From a virus: a stretch of DNA of 64,000 bases. The notes under the pieces were generated by a model, which searched no databases, had not been told where the DNA came from, and saw nothing but the letters and a program-made list of their open reading frames with translations. The position numbers were made by a program, and so were the translations under genes. This document shows, in pieces, positions 56,009 through 64,000 of the stretch. Location: positions 1 to 64,000 of the IMG/VR virus record IMGVR_UViG_3300042868_012782; one strand, written 5' to 3'. How positions within the stretch are numbered: position 1 is the first letter of the stretch; every line of letters starts with the position of its first letter.

Positions 56009-56453
56009 TTCAAGTGCGGCAGTTGATCAAGCTCTTGAAGATTTTGAGAAATCGATCTTTCCTGCCGAAGGGGAAGGGGCGATGAAATATGTTGCATTAT
56101 CAAACGAAGAACTACACATGATGTCTGCTGAGGAATGCGGAGAGGCCGCCGTTATGTTGACGTGTCTCGGTTTTCATATCAGTCGTCAAGGCAACAAGCT
56201 GCGGGCTAAAATCCGCTATTGCAATGAGATCATACTCAAAAGTGTTGCTGGTAAGACTAGTAACTATCGATATCAGTCTCCCGAAGAACGGATGTCTTTG
56301 GCGACTCAAGAAGATGATGGTACGGCAGCAATGAAAAAACATGAGGTAACTCTCTCGTGTCGTCTTGAAAGGATTGACTACCTCGCATTGCGTTTGGAAA
56401 AGGTTGCGGATATGTTCTCGTCATTGGCGGCGACGAAAAGGAGACAGTCATGA
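56001..56453 (+). CDS. Hypothetical helical protein (150 aa)
   Basis: ATG follows AGGGAGGCAGTG. MMSAEECGEAAVMLTCLGFHI then a basic stretch and a long C-terminal helix pair. Family not recognised. Overlaps the next gene by four bases. Confidence 0.6.
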   Translation: MSDSSAAVDQALEDFEKSIFPAEGEGAMKYVALSNEELHMMSAEECGEAAVMLTCLGFHISRQGNKLRAKIRYCNEIILKSVAGKTSNYRYQSPEERMSLATQEDDGTAAMKKHEVTLSCRLERIDYLALRLEKVADMFSSLAATKRRQS

Positions 56454-56866
56454 GTCAGGAAATTCTTGCCCAAATGGCAGCAGCTTTAGCAAAAGGCGAT
56501 TGGGCACTGCTTGCTGATTGTGCTGGCAAAATGGCCCAGGCGAATGCGCCTGAGTCACAGAAGAAAGCAACTAAGAAAACGGCGAAGAAGTTAGTTTTGC
56601 CCCCCTCTCCTCCACCAGAGACTACTTTTACCAATAGATTTGTAGATGATAGAACGCTTGAGAAAGCGCATATCATTTCCGACAAAAAATTACTAAAAGG
56701 CATCAAGCCAACCACTCGTCGTCCGCCTTCGGACAACCGTCCTAGGGAAGTATTTTGTCCTAAATGCAACAAGCCTCATATGGTTGCCGGATCACTTGTG
56801 GCATTGCGTCGAGAAACGGATTCTGGAATTGTATGCCCATCTTGCCTCAGGAGCAATCGACGATGA
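56450..56866 (+). CDS. Zinc-binding hypothetical protein (138 aa)
   Basis: ATGA overlap with AAAGGAGACAGTC upstream. Helical start, a Lys/Thr/Pro-rich linker, and a C-terminal ribbon CPKCNKPHMV ... CPSC. May help load helicase or primase, as it is immediately upstream of helicase; this is inference. Confidence 0.6.
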   Translation: MSQEILAQMAAALAKGDWALLADCAGKMAQANAPESQKKATKKTAKKLVLPPSPPPETTFTNRFVDDRTLEKAHIISDKKLLKGIKPTTRRPPSDNRPREVFCPKCNKPHMVAGSLVALRRETDSGIVCPSCLRSNRR

Positions 56867-58314
56867 ATAGTGATCCAGCAGCTGAAAGGGCAGTGCTAGC
56901 GGCCCTTTATAGGGGTGGACATGATTCCTGGGTAGAAGTTTCAGACATTCTTTCCTCCGATTGTTTTTCGTGTGGAAACAACAGTATCTATTATCGAATC
57001 ATGGAGAAAATGCTAGAGGATCCAGGGAGTAAAGCAGACGTCCCATCGTTCATGTCGACTGCTTCAGTGCTAGGGTTTCCGGATCTACTTAAGGATCAGG
57101 AAGAGCAGAAATATTTGCGCGCTCTCACGGTCACGGCCGTAGAATCAAGCAATCTTCGCAAGCAAGCAGCTCGATTAGTCAAGTTTCGTAAGGCTGCAGA
57201 GTTTGCTAGCGTGTTGAGGCGATCAGCCGACCGATTGGATGCTGTAACTGGAGACGAAACGCTAGGTGAGATATTAGGTGTTGGCGAAGAGGCAGTATTT
57301 AATTTCGTGGGAAATCTAGGAAGCCAGAGTGACACACTCTCTCACATCGGCAAGGACTTAGACGAATATTTAGAATATCTCGCAGCCAATCCTTCAGACA
57401 TGATGGGAGTAGGTTCTGGACTTCCGACCTATGATCAGGCGATAGGTGGGGGATTTCAGCGAGGCACTGTGAATGTGATTGGAGCGCGGCCAAAAACTGG
57501 CAAGACGCAGTTGGCAGACAACATAGCCCTTCATGCTGCTGGAAAATTGGGAGTTCCTGTTCTAAATTTAGACACGGAGATGTCAGCTAAGGAGCACTGG
57601 CATCGGATGATCGCCAATCTAGCAGACGTTACTGTTGACAGAATCAAGTCTGGCAAATTTGCCAGCGATCCATCGGAATCGCGCAGAGTGTACGACGCCA
57701 AGGAAAAAATTAAGGCGATGCCGTACCATTATTCCTCAATTGCTGGTCAAGCATTTGAAGAAACTGTCGGAGTCATGAGAAGGTGGCTGTATAGACACGT
57801 TGGCTTTGACGAGTCTGGACAATCCAAGCCATGCCTAATTATTTTTGACTACGTTAAACTTATGGATGATCGCTCAATCACCAAGAACGTGAGCGAATTC
57901 CAGGCGTTGGGATTCCTCATGACCAATCTGCATAATTTTGCAGTAAAATATCAGGTTCCAGTTCTTGCTTTTGTTCAATTGAATCGCGATGGGATTAACG
58001 CAGAGGACACTAGCACCGCCTCTGGTTCTGATAGGATCATTTGGCTTTGTTCAAACTTCTCTATCTATAAGTGGAAATCTCAAGAAGAAATGGCTGAAGA
58101 AGGCGTAGGTGCAGACGGAGTTCGTTACAATTTGAAGTTAATACCTGTTGTTACTAGGCAGGGTAAGGGAATTGAAAGTGGGGACTACATCAATGTCCAA
58201 GGACAATACGAATTTGGTCGACTTAGGGAGGGGCCAACCCGCAACGGGGTCCTCCGCACGCGCCCAGGGCGTTCAGGATTTGACGGATCAACAGCCCAGT
58301 CGCCCCAGTTTTGA
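56863..58314 (+). CDS. dnaB: Replicative DnaB-like helicase (483 aa)
   Basis: ATG follows CAGGAGCAATCGACG and overlaps the previous stop. N-terminal DnaB domain (AERAVLAALYRGG), then Walker A GARPKTGKTQLADN, LNLDTEMSAKEHWHRMIANLA, Walker B CLIIFDYVKLMDD, and VPVLAFVQLNRDG. It unwinds DNA at the fork in the 5'-3' direction. The 3' end overlaps the primase gene by 122 bases in another frame. Confidence 0.92.
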   Translation: MNSDPAAERAVLAALYRGGHDSWVEVSDILSSDCFSCGNNSIYYRIMEKMLEDPGSKADVPSFMSTASVLGFPDLLKDQEEQKYLRALTVTAVESSNLRKQAARLVKFRKAAEFASVLRRSADRLDAVTGDETLGEILGVGEEAVFNFVGNLGSQSDTLSHIGKDLDEYLEYLAANPSDMMGVGSGLPTYDQAIGGGFQRGTVNVIGARPKTGKTQLADNIALHAAGKLGVPVLNLDTEMSAKEHWHRMIANLADVTVDRIKSGKFASDPSESRRVYDAKEKIKAMPYHYSSIAGQAFEETVGVMRRWLYRHVGFDESGQSKPCLIIFDYVKLMDDRSITKNVSEFQALGFLMTNLHNFAVKYQVPVLAFVQLNRDGINAEDTSTASGSDRIIWLCSNFSIYKWKSQEEMAEEGVGADGVRYNLKLIPVVTRQGKGIESGDYINVQGQYEFGRLREGPTRNGVLRTRPGRSGFDGSTAQSPQF

Positions 58315-59335
58315 TGGTCTACGGGCAATTTCGGGCGTTGCAACTGAATATCTTGAGCAAGTACTATCATCACTCGGTTTAGATTACGTTGTGGCAGAAA
58401 ATGCAGTAGTCCTCCCGTGCCCCGTTCATGGAGGAGACAACCCGACCGGTTGTCGTGCCTATACCAACTCCGCATTTGGGTATTGGCAATGCCACACTCG
58501 TGGGTGCGAGCGCATTTTTCGCGACGACACATTTGGAATGGTGAGAGGCATAATTTCACGACAAAGATACAATTGGAACGCAGAGGGTGACAGAAAAGCA
58601 ACTCTTGGAGAGACAATTTCCTTCATCAGGCGATCGTTGGGAATTAAGGGGGAAGGCCCCAACATAGTTGTTGATCATTCGCGGCGTGAGTTTGTAAATC
58701 AGACTCGTCGTTTAGCAGTTGAGGACGGAGTAGAAGGTAAGTGGTGCCGCAAAACCATACGTAGCAGAATGGATGTGCCATCAAGATTCTTTTTGGGTCG
58801 TGGATTTTCGTACGAAGTCTTAGATCGATTTGATGTTGGCGAAACTCAGACGGGGCCATTTGCTGGCCGAGCAGTGGTGCCAGTATATGACCACACTGGA
58901 CGAATGGCCGTTGGCTTTTCAGCCAGAGCCACAACAACCAATCAGACGCCGAAGTGGCTTCACTCTCGATTTTCAAGAGCCAGAATACTTTACAACATGC
59001 ATTCTGCGTTCCAAGAGGCTCGTCGTACTGGAACGATCATCCTGGTTGAGGGGCCTGCTGATGTCTGGAGGCTGTGGGAGGCCGGTTATCACAATGCAGC
59101 AGCCCTACTGGGTATCTCACTCACAGATGCACAGCAGGTATTGCTGGAAGCGTCAGGAGCCAGCAAGGTTGTTGTGTTTCTTGACGACGACGAAGCAGGA
59201 CGCTCGGCAGCCATGAAGATTGTCGGACAGCTATCCCGATGCTTTCGCGTTGTTATTGCACACGCCGGTCACGGATTCGACCCCGCCGATCTAACGCCCG
59301 CACAACTCAAGGAAATTCTGGAGAGACTGAGATGA
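58193..59335 (+). CDS. dnaG: DnaG-type DNA primase (380 aa)
   Basis: Start at ATG 58193 (AGTGGGG upstream); the longer frame from TTG 58148 is less likely. N-terminal zinc-binding domain CPVHGGDNPTGCRAY ... WQCHTRGC (CHC2 type). The TOPRIM part has IILVEGPADVWRLWEAGYHNAAALLG and VVVFLDDDEAGRSAAMKI. It synthesises RNA primers with the helicase. The helicase-binding C-terminal domain seems absent. Confidence 0.88.
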   Translation: MSKDNTNLVDLGRGQPATGSSARAQGVQDLTDQQPSRPSFDGLRAISGVATEYLEQVLSSLGLDYVVAENAVVLPCPVHGGDNPTGCRAYTNSAFGYWQCHTRGCERIFRDDTFGMVRGIISRQRYNWNAEGDRKATLGETISFIRRSLGIKGEGPNIVVDHSRREFVNQTRRLAVEDGVEGKWCRKTIRSRMDVPSRFFLGRGFSYEVLDRFDVGETQTGPFAGRAVVPVYDHTGRMAVGFSARATTTNQTPKWLHSRFSRARILYNMHSAFQEARRTGTIILVEGPADVWRLWEAGYHNAAALLGISLTDAQQVLLEASGASKVVVFLDDDEAGRSAAMKIVGQLSRCFRVVIAHAGHGFDPADLTPAQLKEILERLR

Positions 59336-59973
59336 TCATGGTTGGTATTGCTGGCAGAAAAGGTTCTGGAAAAGACACTTTGGCGAGCGGCATGCTTACG
59401 TGGTGGTTGAAATCTTACGGATTATTGAGGGATGGGAACGTATACCATATGGCTGATGTTCTTAAAAAAACATCTGTTGATTTGTTTGGTATATCAAGAA
59501 CATCTGTTTATGGTAGCCAGCAACAGAAGGATCAACTTACTCAGTATGGGTGGGGCGACATGCCAACATACGATATCATGACTGAGCCTCGTCCACCTAG
59601 AAACAAAAAAATGACATGCAGAGAATTCCTTCAGTATTTTGGCACCGAAATATGTAGAACAATGAGCCACTCTATTCACATAGATGCTACCATGAGAAAA
59701 ATACATTCCGACGAATCAGAATCTTCGGCGCTTGACTATTTAGTAGTTGTTGCAGATTTACGTTTTCCGAACGAGTGTGACGCTATACGCAAATCTGGGG
59801 GCAAAATTATTCTTGTGACCCGCGGCGACAACGAGAAAACTGATGAGCACTCTTCAGAAAACTCCTTAGATAATTATGAATTTGATGCAATTATTGATAA
59901 CGCATCTATGAATAAGCACCAACAGCTTGATGCAGCCATTACCTATCTGCGGGAGGCATTCCAATTATCGTAA
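59332..59973 (+). CDS. Deoxynucleoside monophosphate kinase (213 aa)
   Basis: ATGA overlap with primase. P-loop GIAGRKGSGKDTLASGML, then HMADVLKKTSVDLFGI, REFLQYFGTEICR, and DLRFPNECDAIRKSGG; the order matches T4-type and T5-type phage dNMP kinases. It makes dNDPs from dNMPs for DNA synthesis. Fits the thyX, nrdJ and mazG set. Confidence 0.82.
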   Translation: MIMVGIAGRKGSGKDTLASGMLTWWLKSYGLLRDGNVYHMADVLKKTSVDLFGISRTSVYGSQQQKDQLTQYGWGDMPTYDIMTEPRPPRNKKMTCREFLQYFGTEICRTMSHSIHIDATMRKIHSDESESSALDYLVVVADLRFPNECDAIRKSGGKIILVTRGDNEKTDEHSSENSLDNYEFDAIIDNASMNKHQQLDAAITYLREAFQLS

Positions 59974-61016
59974 CATTCCTCAGATCTAGTTCTGTCGGCA
60001 GTTACGGGTGGTGCCCCCACAAATTTTTTATAACCTCCAATCTTGGACATAAGGAGCCTTCTGGAAAAAAGGCAGAGTCTGGGAACATTGTTCACAAAGC
60101 GCTTGAGCTGCTAGCTCGAAAAAAATTAGCTCATCAAAACAAGGAATCGACATTTTCGGATCCTGAAGTAGAGCGAGAATTTGCTACCGCAACATTTACT
60201 CCCGAGATGGCTGTTCAGGCAGGTTGGGATCACTATACCCATTTGGAACGCACTGTTCATCCGTGGACAAAAGGCGACTTCCAAAAATGTTACAATTGGA
60301 CCTGGGACGTGCTGCTGTTCAATGATGGGATGTTCTCTCCTGTTAACCGAAACGTGGTCATGCCTGAACAGTATTTTGAGATTGCTCTTGAGGAAGACTG
60401 GGCTAGCTATGAATACGAACTGCCCGACGGTCGAAAATATTCGGGCCAATTAATCCTCAGGGGAACAATGGATCTTGTTACTCGGGTCGGATCACGAATG
60501 ATTGAGTATATTGACTGGAAGACTGGTAAGCGTCGATGTTGGATTAAAGACAAGACCAAAGAATACGAAGACATGCAAAGCGACTTTCAGCTGCGTCTCT
60601 ATCACTATGCGTTGTGCAAGCTTTATCCAAACGATGAAATTCTTATGACAATCTACTACATCCAGGACGGTGGACCATACAGCTTGTGCTACCAGCGCTC
60701 GGATTTGCCCGAAACACTACAAATGATTCGTCATGAATTTGAGAAGATAAGATTAGACAACTTGCCTCGCAGAATCCTTGATCGAGATCCTAATAACTGG
60801 AAGTGCCAAAGACTATGTCACTTCTATGATGATGCTCATCCAGACTCTGGTTTGTCGACCTGCCATCACTTTAGGCAAGAGATATTGCAAATAGGTCTCA
60901 GTCGCGTAATCGCCAAGTACGCAAGGGGTGAGCCTTGGGCGGGATATGGTTCTGGCGGTGGCCGAACCGATCGACTAGATGAGGGACAGCCTGGCCCCCT
61001 ACCATCAAGTGCTTGA
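59964..61016 (+). CDS. PD-(D/E)XK nuclease of the Cas4/RecB type with Fe-S cysteines, ATT start
   Basis: The frame is open upstream of the first ATG (60207) back to 59964, where ATT lies seven bases after GGGAGG. The start is needed for SSSVGSYGWCPHKFF and GNIVHKALE, both conserved in Cas4/AddB-type nucleases. Catalytic residues: GTMDLVTRVG and EYIDWKTGKRR. Cys residues at the N-terminus, KCQRLC and TCHHF fit a 4Fe-4S cluster. Likely acts in recombination or replication. 350 aa. Confidence 0.75.
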   Translation: MIVTFLRSSSVGSYGWCPHKFFITSNLGHKEPSGKKAESGNIVHKALELLARKKLAHQNKESTFSDPEVEREFATATFTPEMAVQAGWDHYTHLERTVHPWTKGDFQKCYNWTWDVLLFNDGMFSPVNRNVVMPEQYFEIALEEDWASYEYELPDGRKYSGQLILRGTMDLVTRVGSRMIEYIDWKTGKRRCWIKDKTKEYEDMQSDFQLRLYHYALCKLYPNDEILMTIYYIQDGGPYSLCYQRSDLPETLQMIRHEFEKIRLDNLPRRILDRDPNNWKCQRLCHFYDDAHPDSGLSTCHHFRQEILQIGLSRVIAKYARGEPWAGYGSGGGRTDRLDEGQPGPLPSSA

Positions 61017-61049
61017 CTGCGCACAGCAACATTTTTGGGAGCAGCTAGC

Positions 61050-61547
61050 GTGAATGAAGCGTTAAAGATTGGAAAAAGCGTGGTGCTGAATGAAGCAGAG
61101 CAACGCCTTGCGAAATACTTGGCCAAAGCTCGATACGTTAAAAATCGTCAATCTAATACCAATGATGGCAAGGTTGGTCCCCAAACTTGTGGCGAAACTG
61201 ATCTCGAAGGCATAGCTGCTGAGATTGCGTTCTGTAAGATGCATAACATCTATCCGGATCTTCAGCTTGAAGGTCGGCCGCCGCATGATGCAATGCTGGC
61301 TGATGGCACAACTGTCGACGTCAAAGCAACAAAGTATAGATCAGGACAGCTTCTGGCTGTTCCCGGTAAACTTAACAAGTCCGAAGGACTTGATTCTTAT
61401 TCGCTCGTGGTGGGCGAATTTCCTGGGCCATATGAGTTCCGGGGTTTCATGAAGAGGGAGGATCTCCTGCAGCTGGAGCGCCTTACCGATCTGGGCTATG
61501 GCCCAACGTATGCTGCTCAGCAAAAGGAATTGAAGGATACGCCATGA
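61050..61547 (+). CDS. Second PD-(D/E)XK-type nuclease (165 aa), GTG start
   Basis: GTG follows TTGGGAGCAGCTAGC; the TTG at 61035 is too early for this site. DLEGIAAEIAFCKMHNI (Glu), RPPHDAMLADGTTVDVKATKYRSG (D and D-x-K) give the fold's metal site. It could be a resolvase or a recombination nuclease. Overlaps mazG. Confidence 0.65.
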   Translation: MNEALKIGKSVVLNEAEQRLAKYLAKARYVKNRQSNTNDGKVGPQTCGETDLEGIAAEIAFCKMHNIYPDLQLEGRPPHDAMLADGTTVDVKATKYRSGQLLAVPGKLNKSEGLDSYSLVVGEFPGPYEFRGFMKREDLLQLERLTDLGYGPTYAAQQKELKDTP

Positions 61548-61870
61548 CACTGAACGAATATCAGTTTGAAGCAAACACAACCGCTATCTATCCCGACAGC
61601 GCCGCCTTAACATATCCCACCCTGGGACTGGCCGGTGAGTCTGGCGAGATCTGCAACAAGGTCAAGAAGATCATCCGCGACGACAGCGGATTACTTTCTG
61701 ATTCTAAAAAGCAGGCACTGATCGATGAGCTGGGCGACGTAATGTGGTATGTCGCAGCAATCGCTAAAGATCTAAAGGTCACGCTCGCAGAGGTATGTAA
61801 GCGCAACCTCGAAAAGTTAAATAGTCGCAGGGAACGCGGCACTTTGGGCGGTAGCGGCGACAACAGATAA
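61544..61870 (+). CDS. mazG: MazG-type nucleotide pyrophosphohydrolase (108 aa)
   Basis: ATGA overlap. LGLAGESGEICNKVKKIIRDD and LIDELGDVMWYVAAIAKDL are the MazG metal-binding motifs (E-x-x-E and E-x-x-D). The enzyme hydrolyses nucleoside triphosphates to monophosphates. In phages it can lower ppGpp or modify dNTP pools. Closes the operon before a terminator. Confidence 0.9.
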   Translation: MTLNEYQFEANTTAIYPDSAALTYPTLGLAGESGEICNKVKKIIRDDSGLLSDSKKQALIDELGDVMWYVAAIAKDLKVTLAEVCKRNLEKLNSRRERGTLGGSGDNR

Positions 61871-61890
61871 TAGCTGTGACTCACCTTCCC

Positions 61891-61927
61891 ATGATCCCGA
61901 AGTTGATTTCGGGATCATTAACTTTTT
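61891..61927 (+). terminator. Intrinsic terminator after mazG
   Basis: An 11-bp stem ATGATCCCGAA/TTCGGGATCAT with a six-base loop is followed by TAACTTTTT. Confidence 0.85.
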
Positions 61928-61958
61928 ACTGTCGCCGATTATTGATTTGGATGACCCC

Positions 61959-61987
61959 TTGATTATTGTTCGCAACGAAAGTAGTAT
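61959..61987 (+). promoter_or_regulatory. Candidate promoter for the DNA polymerase gene
   Basis: TTGATT at 61959 and TAGTAT at 61982 with a 17-base spacer, downstream of the mazG terminator. Matches are four of six in each box. A 120-base leader follows before the dnaE start. Confidence 0.4.
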
Positions 61988-62109
61988 CCACGCATAGGGA
62001 ACTTCGGGGTGGCGCTGGCGGCGTATTTTTCGCTGAGATTCCCCCCCTTCTGGCACACCAGCAGCGCATGCCAGAATTTTATTTGTAGCCAGTCACGAGG
62101 GTTGTTACC

Positions 62110-64000
62110 ATGTCTTGGGTCCCGTTGCACGTTCATACTACGTACAGCTTGCTGGATTCTCAGTCTAAGCCCGACATGATTGCTGCTCGTTGTGAGAAGT
62201 TGGGCTACAAATCGTGCGCTATCACCGACCATGGAACACTAGCTGGAACAGTTTCCTTTTCAAAGGCTTTACGCAAAAGGAACATCAAGCCGCTGCTGGG
62301 ATGTGAATTTTACCTGTCGCCGAACGACCCCAAGATTAAAACTCCCGAGAATGGCGCTCACTCTCATTTGTGTGTGTTGGCAAAAGGTGAGGAGGGGTGG
62401 AAGCGTTTGATTCAGGCATCTTCACTGAGTAACAATCCCGATAATTTTTACAAGAAACCTAGGCTTGATGTTTTTACTTTGGGGCGCCTTATGGGCGGGC
62501 ACGCCATTGCATTTTCTGGTCATCCAGGAAGTGACTTATGCAATGTTTTATTTTCTGAACCACGGAAAGCTTATACCTGCCAAACCTATGACGAGGCCAG
62601 AAATTTAGTTCCAACCGACTGGGAGTCTCGATTGACGGCTCTGGTCAGAAAATATCAAAATTCATTTGGCATTGAGAACTTCTATATTGAAATTCAGACT
62701 GTTGATCAGGAAAATTTTCCTGCGGCAGCCGTCGCAGCAAAGGCTTTAAGATATTTTGCGAAAAAATACGGAATCAGGACAGTCGGAACGCCAGATGCGC
62801 ACTATCCAGCACCAGAAGACGCTAGCGATCAGCGCGTATTGTTGGCTACGTCACTGCAGACAACGCTGCCATCTATACGAGCAGCACTGGCTAAGCAGGA
62901 AGACATATCGCTTGGAGCTTTTTTTCGCAGTAATCGTTATCATATTCCATCTATTGAAGAGGTGCGATTGCTTCATACGCCTCAGGAAATTGAGGCCTCA
63001 CTAGTCATATCAGAATTGTGTGGAGACTTTGATCTACTTGGCAAGCCAAATCTTCCTCAGTTTTCTTGCCCGGAAGGAGTAGGGGCAGACGAATTCTTGC
63101 GGAGACTGTGTAGGGATGGCTGGCGTCGCAAGTTGCCGTGGATTGAGCATGATGGATCGCATTATCACTCTTACGGAGAGCGGATTAGGAAAGAGCTTGG
63201 AGTAATTACGGAAGCTGGGCTGTCTCCTTATTTTCTTATTGTGTCTGAGTATTGTGGATGGGCGCGGTCGCAGGGGTGGCTTGTTGGAAAAGGTCGTGGC
63301 TCAGGTGCAGGATGCCTTGTGTCTTATCTCCTAGACATTACTGACGTTGATCCTGTCAAGTATTCCTTGTTGTTTGAGAGATTCTATAATGCTGGACGCA
63401 ATCAGCCAGGAAGAGTGAGTCTTCCTGATATTGACTGCGATTTTCCTATTTCTCATAGAGACGAAGTCGTTCAGCATATGCGTGATCTGTATGGATCTGA
63501 TAAGGTCGCCCAAATGGTGACGTTCAGCCGCCTGCAGGGGCGTGCCGCAATCAAGGATGTAATGAAGGCGCACGAGAAAGGAACATTCGACGAAGTCAAT
63601 AGGATTACTGATCACATTCCGGATGAGGCGGCCATATCTGACGAACTCCAGGAAATGCGCGAGGACACCGGCGAAGCATCCATCATCCAGTGGGCACTAG
63701 AGAACAACGCAAACGGATTGTCGCCCTGGTGTCGATTGCTTGATGATGGAACGCTGGATGGTCCTCTTGCGGCCGAGTTTGCTCAGGCCATCAGACTGGA
63801 GGGAACTAAACGAAATCAGGGCAAGCACGCAGCCGGAGTCGTTATTGCTCCTAGATCATTGACTGATTGCTGCCCTATGGTATACGACAAGATTACGCAG
63901 CGTCAGATTTGCGGTTTGGAAATGGCTGACCTTGAGGCTATGGGTTTTGTGAAGTTTGACATATTAGGCATTGCTGCTTTGGACAAGATTCAAGGGGTAG
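62110..64000 (+). CDS. dnaE: DNA polymerase III alpha subunit (DnaE), 3' end outside window
   Basis: ATG follows CACGAGGGTTGTTACC. N-terminal PHP domain: LHVHTTYSLLDS, AITDHGTL, GTPDAHY. Polymerase domain begins around residue 360: YFLIVSEYCGWARSQGWLVGKGRGSGAGCLVSYLLDI, PDIDCDFPISHRDEVVQHM (catalytic Asp pair), VAQMVTFSRLQGRAAIKDV and KHAAGVVIAP. The protein continues past base 64000. It is the replicative polymerase of the phage, in its own unit after a terminator. Confidence 0.95.
   Translation, partial: MSWVPLHVHTTYSLLDSQSKPDMIAARCEKLGYKSCAITDHGTLAGTVSFSKALRKRNIKPLLGCEFYLSPNDPKIKTPENGAHSHLCVLAKGEEGWKRLIQASSLSNNPDNFYKKPRLDVFTLGRLMGGHAIAFSGHPGSDLCNVLFSEPRKAYTCQTYDEARNLVPTDWESRLTALVRKYQNSFGIENFYIEIQTVDQENFPAAAVAAKALRYFAKKYGIRTVGTPDAHYPAPEDASDQRVLLATSLQTTLPSIRAALAKQEDISLGAFFRSNRYHIPSIEEVRLLHTPQEIEASLVISELCGDFDLLGKPNLPQFSCPEGVGADEFLRRLCRDGWRRKLPWIEHDGSHYHSYGERIRKELGVITEAGLSPYFLIVSEYCGWARSQGWLVGKGRGSGAGCLVSYLLDITDVDPVKYSLLFERFYNAGRNQPGRVSLPDIDCDFPISHRDEVVQHMRDLYGSDKVAQMVTFSRLQGRAAIKDVMKAHEKGTFDEVNRITDHIPDEAAISDELQEMREDTGEASIIQWALENNANGLSPWCRLLDDGTLDGPLAAEFAQAIRLEGTKRNQGKHAAGVVIAPRSLTDCCPMVYDKITQRQICGLEMADLEAMGFVKFDILGIAALDKIQGV

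Overview
The window is a stretch of a large tailed double-stranded DNA phage (Caudoviricetes-like). Genes are tightly packed, almost all on the + strand, and often joined by ATGA/GTGA overlaps. They include phage-type replication and nucleotide genes: DnaE-type polymerase, DnaB-like helicase, primase, RecA, adenosylcobalamin-type ribonucleotide reductase, ThyX, dNMP kinase and MazG. A tail/adhesin cluster is also present. The host cannot be named. AGGAG-type ribosome binding sites, GTG starts and intrinsic terminators point to a bacterium. No terminase, capsid, portal, tRNA or CRISPR array was recognised.

Region 1 (1-13,673) is the most unusual part. After the 3' end of a TVDS-repeat protein there are about 25 small unknown genes. 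Most stand alone or in pairs, separated by 18 related intergenic modules. A typical module is an intrinsic terminator with a GAAA loop, then three (up to seven) copies of a bipartite element GGGAAT-N13-CTGCACTATG interleaved with stem-loops, then a ribosome binding site. I count 67 direct copies with the 13-base gap kept, plus two inverted copies. In the gene-proximal copy CTGCAC is replaced by ATGCAC, which in 11 modules opens a seven-codon ORF. The modules insulate each gene and look duplicated by recombination. They may be promoters for a phage-encoded sigma factor, RNA regulatory leaders, or cassette-exchange sites.

Region 2 (13,674-20,600) is a run of small early-type genes, including a Gp157-like protein, a lipoprotein, a CsrA homologue and a LexA-type DNA-binding domain. 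Two hairpins with GGA in the loop lie between genes here. Region 3 (20,596-24,400) holds the only minus-strand gene (YkgJ-like, Cys-rich), a macro-domain-like protein, a GNAT acetyltransferase and a C5 cytosine methyltransferase. Region 4 (24,391-33,860) has many small genes, a SAM methyltransferase, an HNH endonuclease, a sigma-like factor and a DUF932-like protein.

Region 5 (33,871-46,838) has two glycosyltransferases, ThyX, a second sigma-like factor, a papain-like protease and three tail/adhesin proteins ending in a 1,369-residue Thr-rich fibre. Region 6 (47,061-64,000) is nucleotide metabolism and replication: intein-containing NrdJ, zinc-ribbon proteins, a third glycosyltransferase, RecA split by an apparent class 3 intein in its Walker A motif, three PD-(D/E)XK-type nucleases, helicase, primase, dNMP kinase, MazG and the start of a DnaE polymerase that runs off the window.
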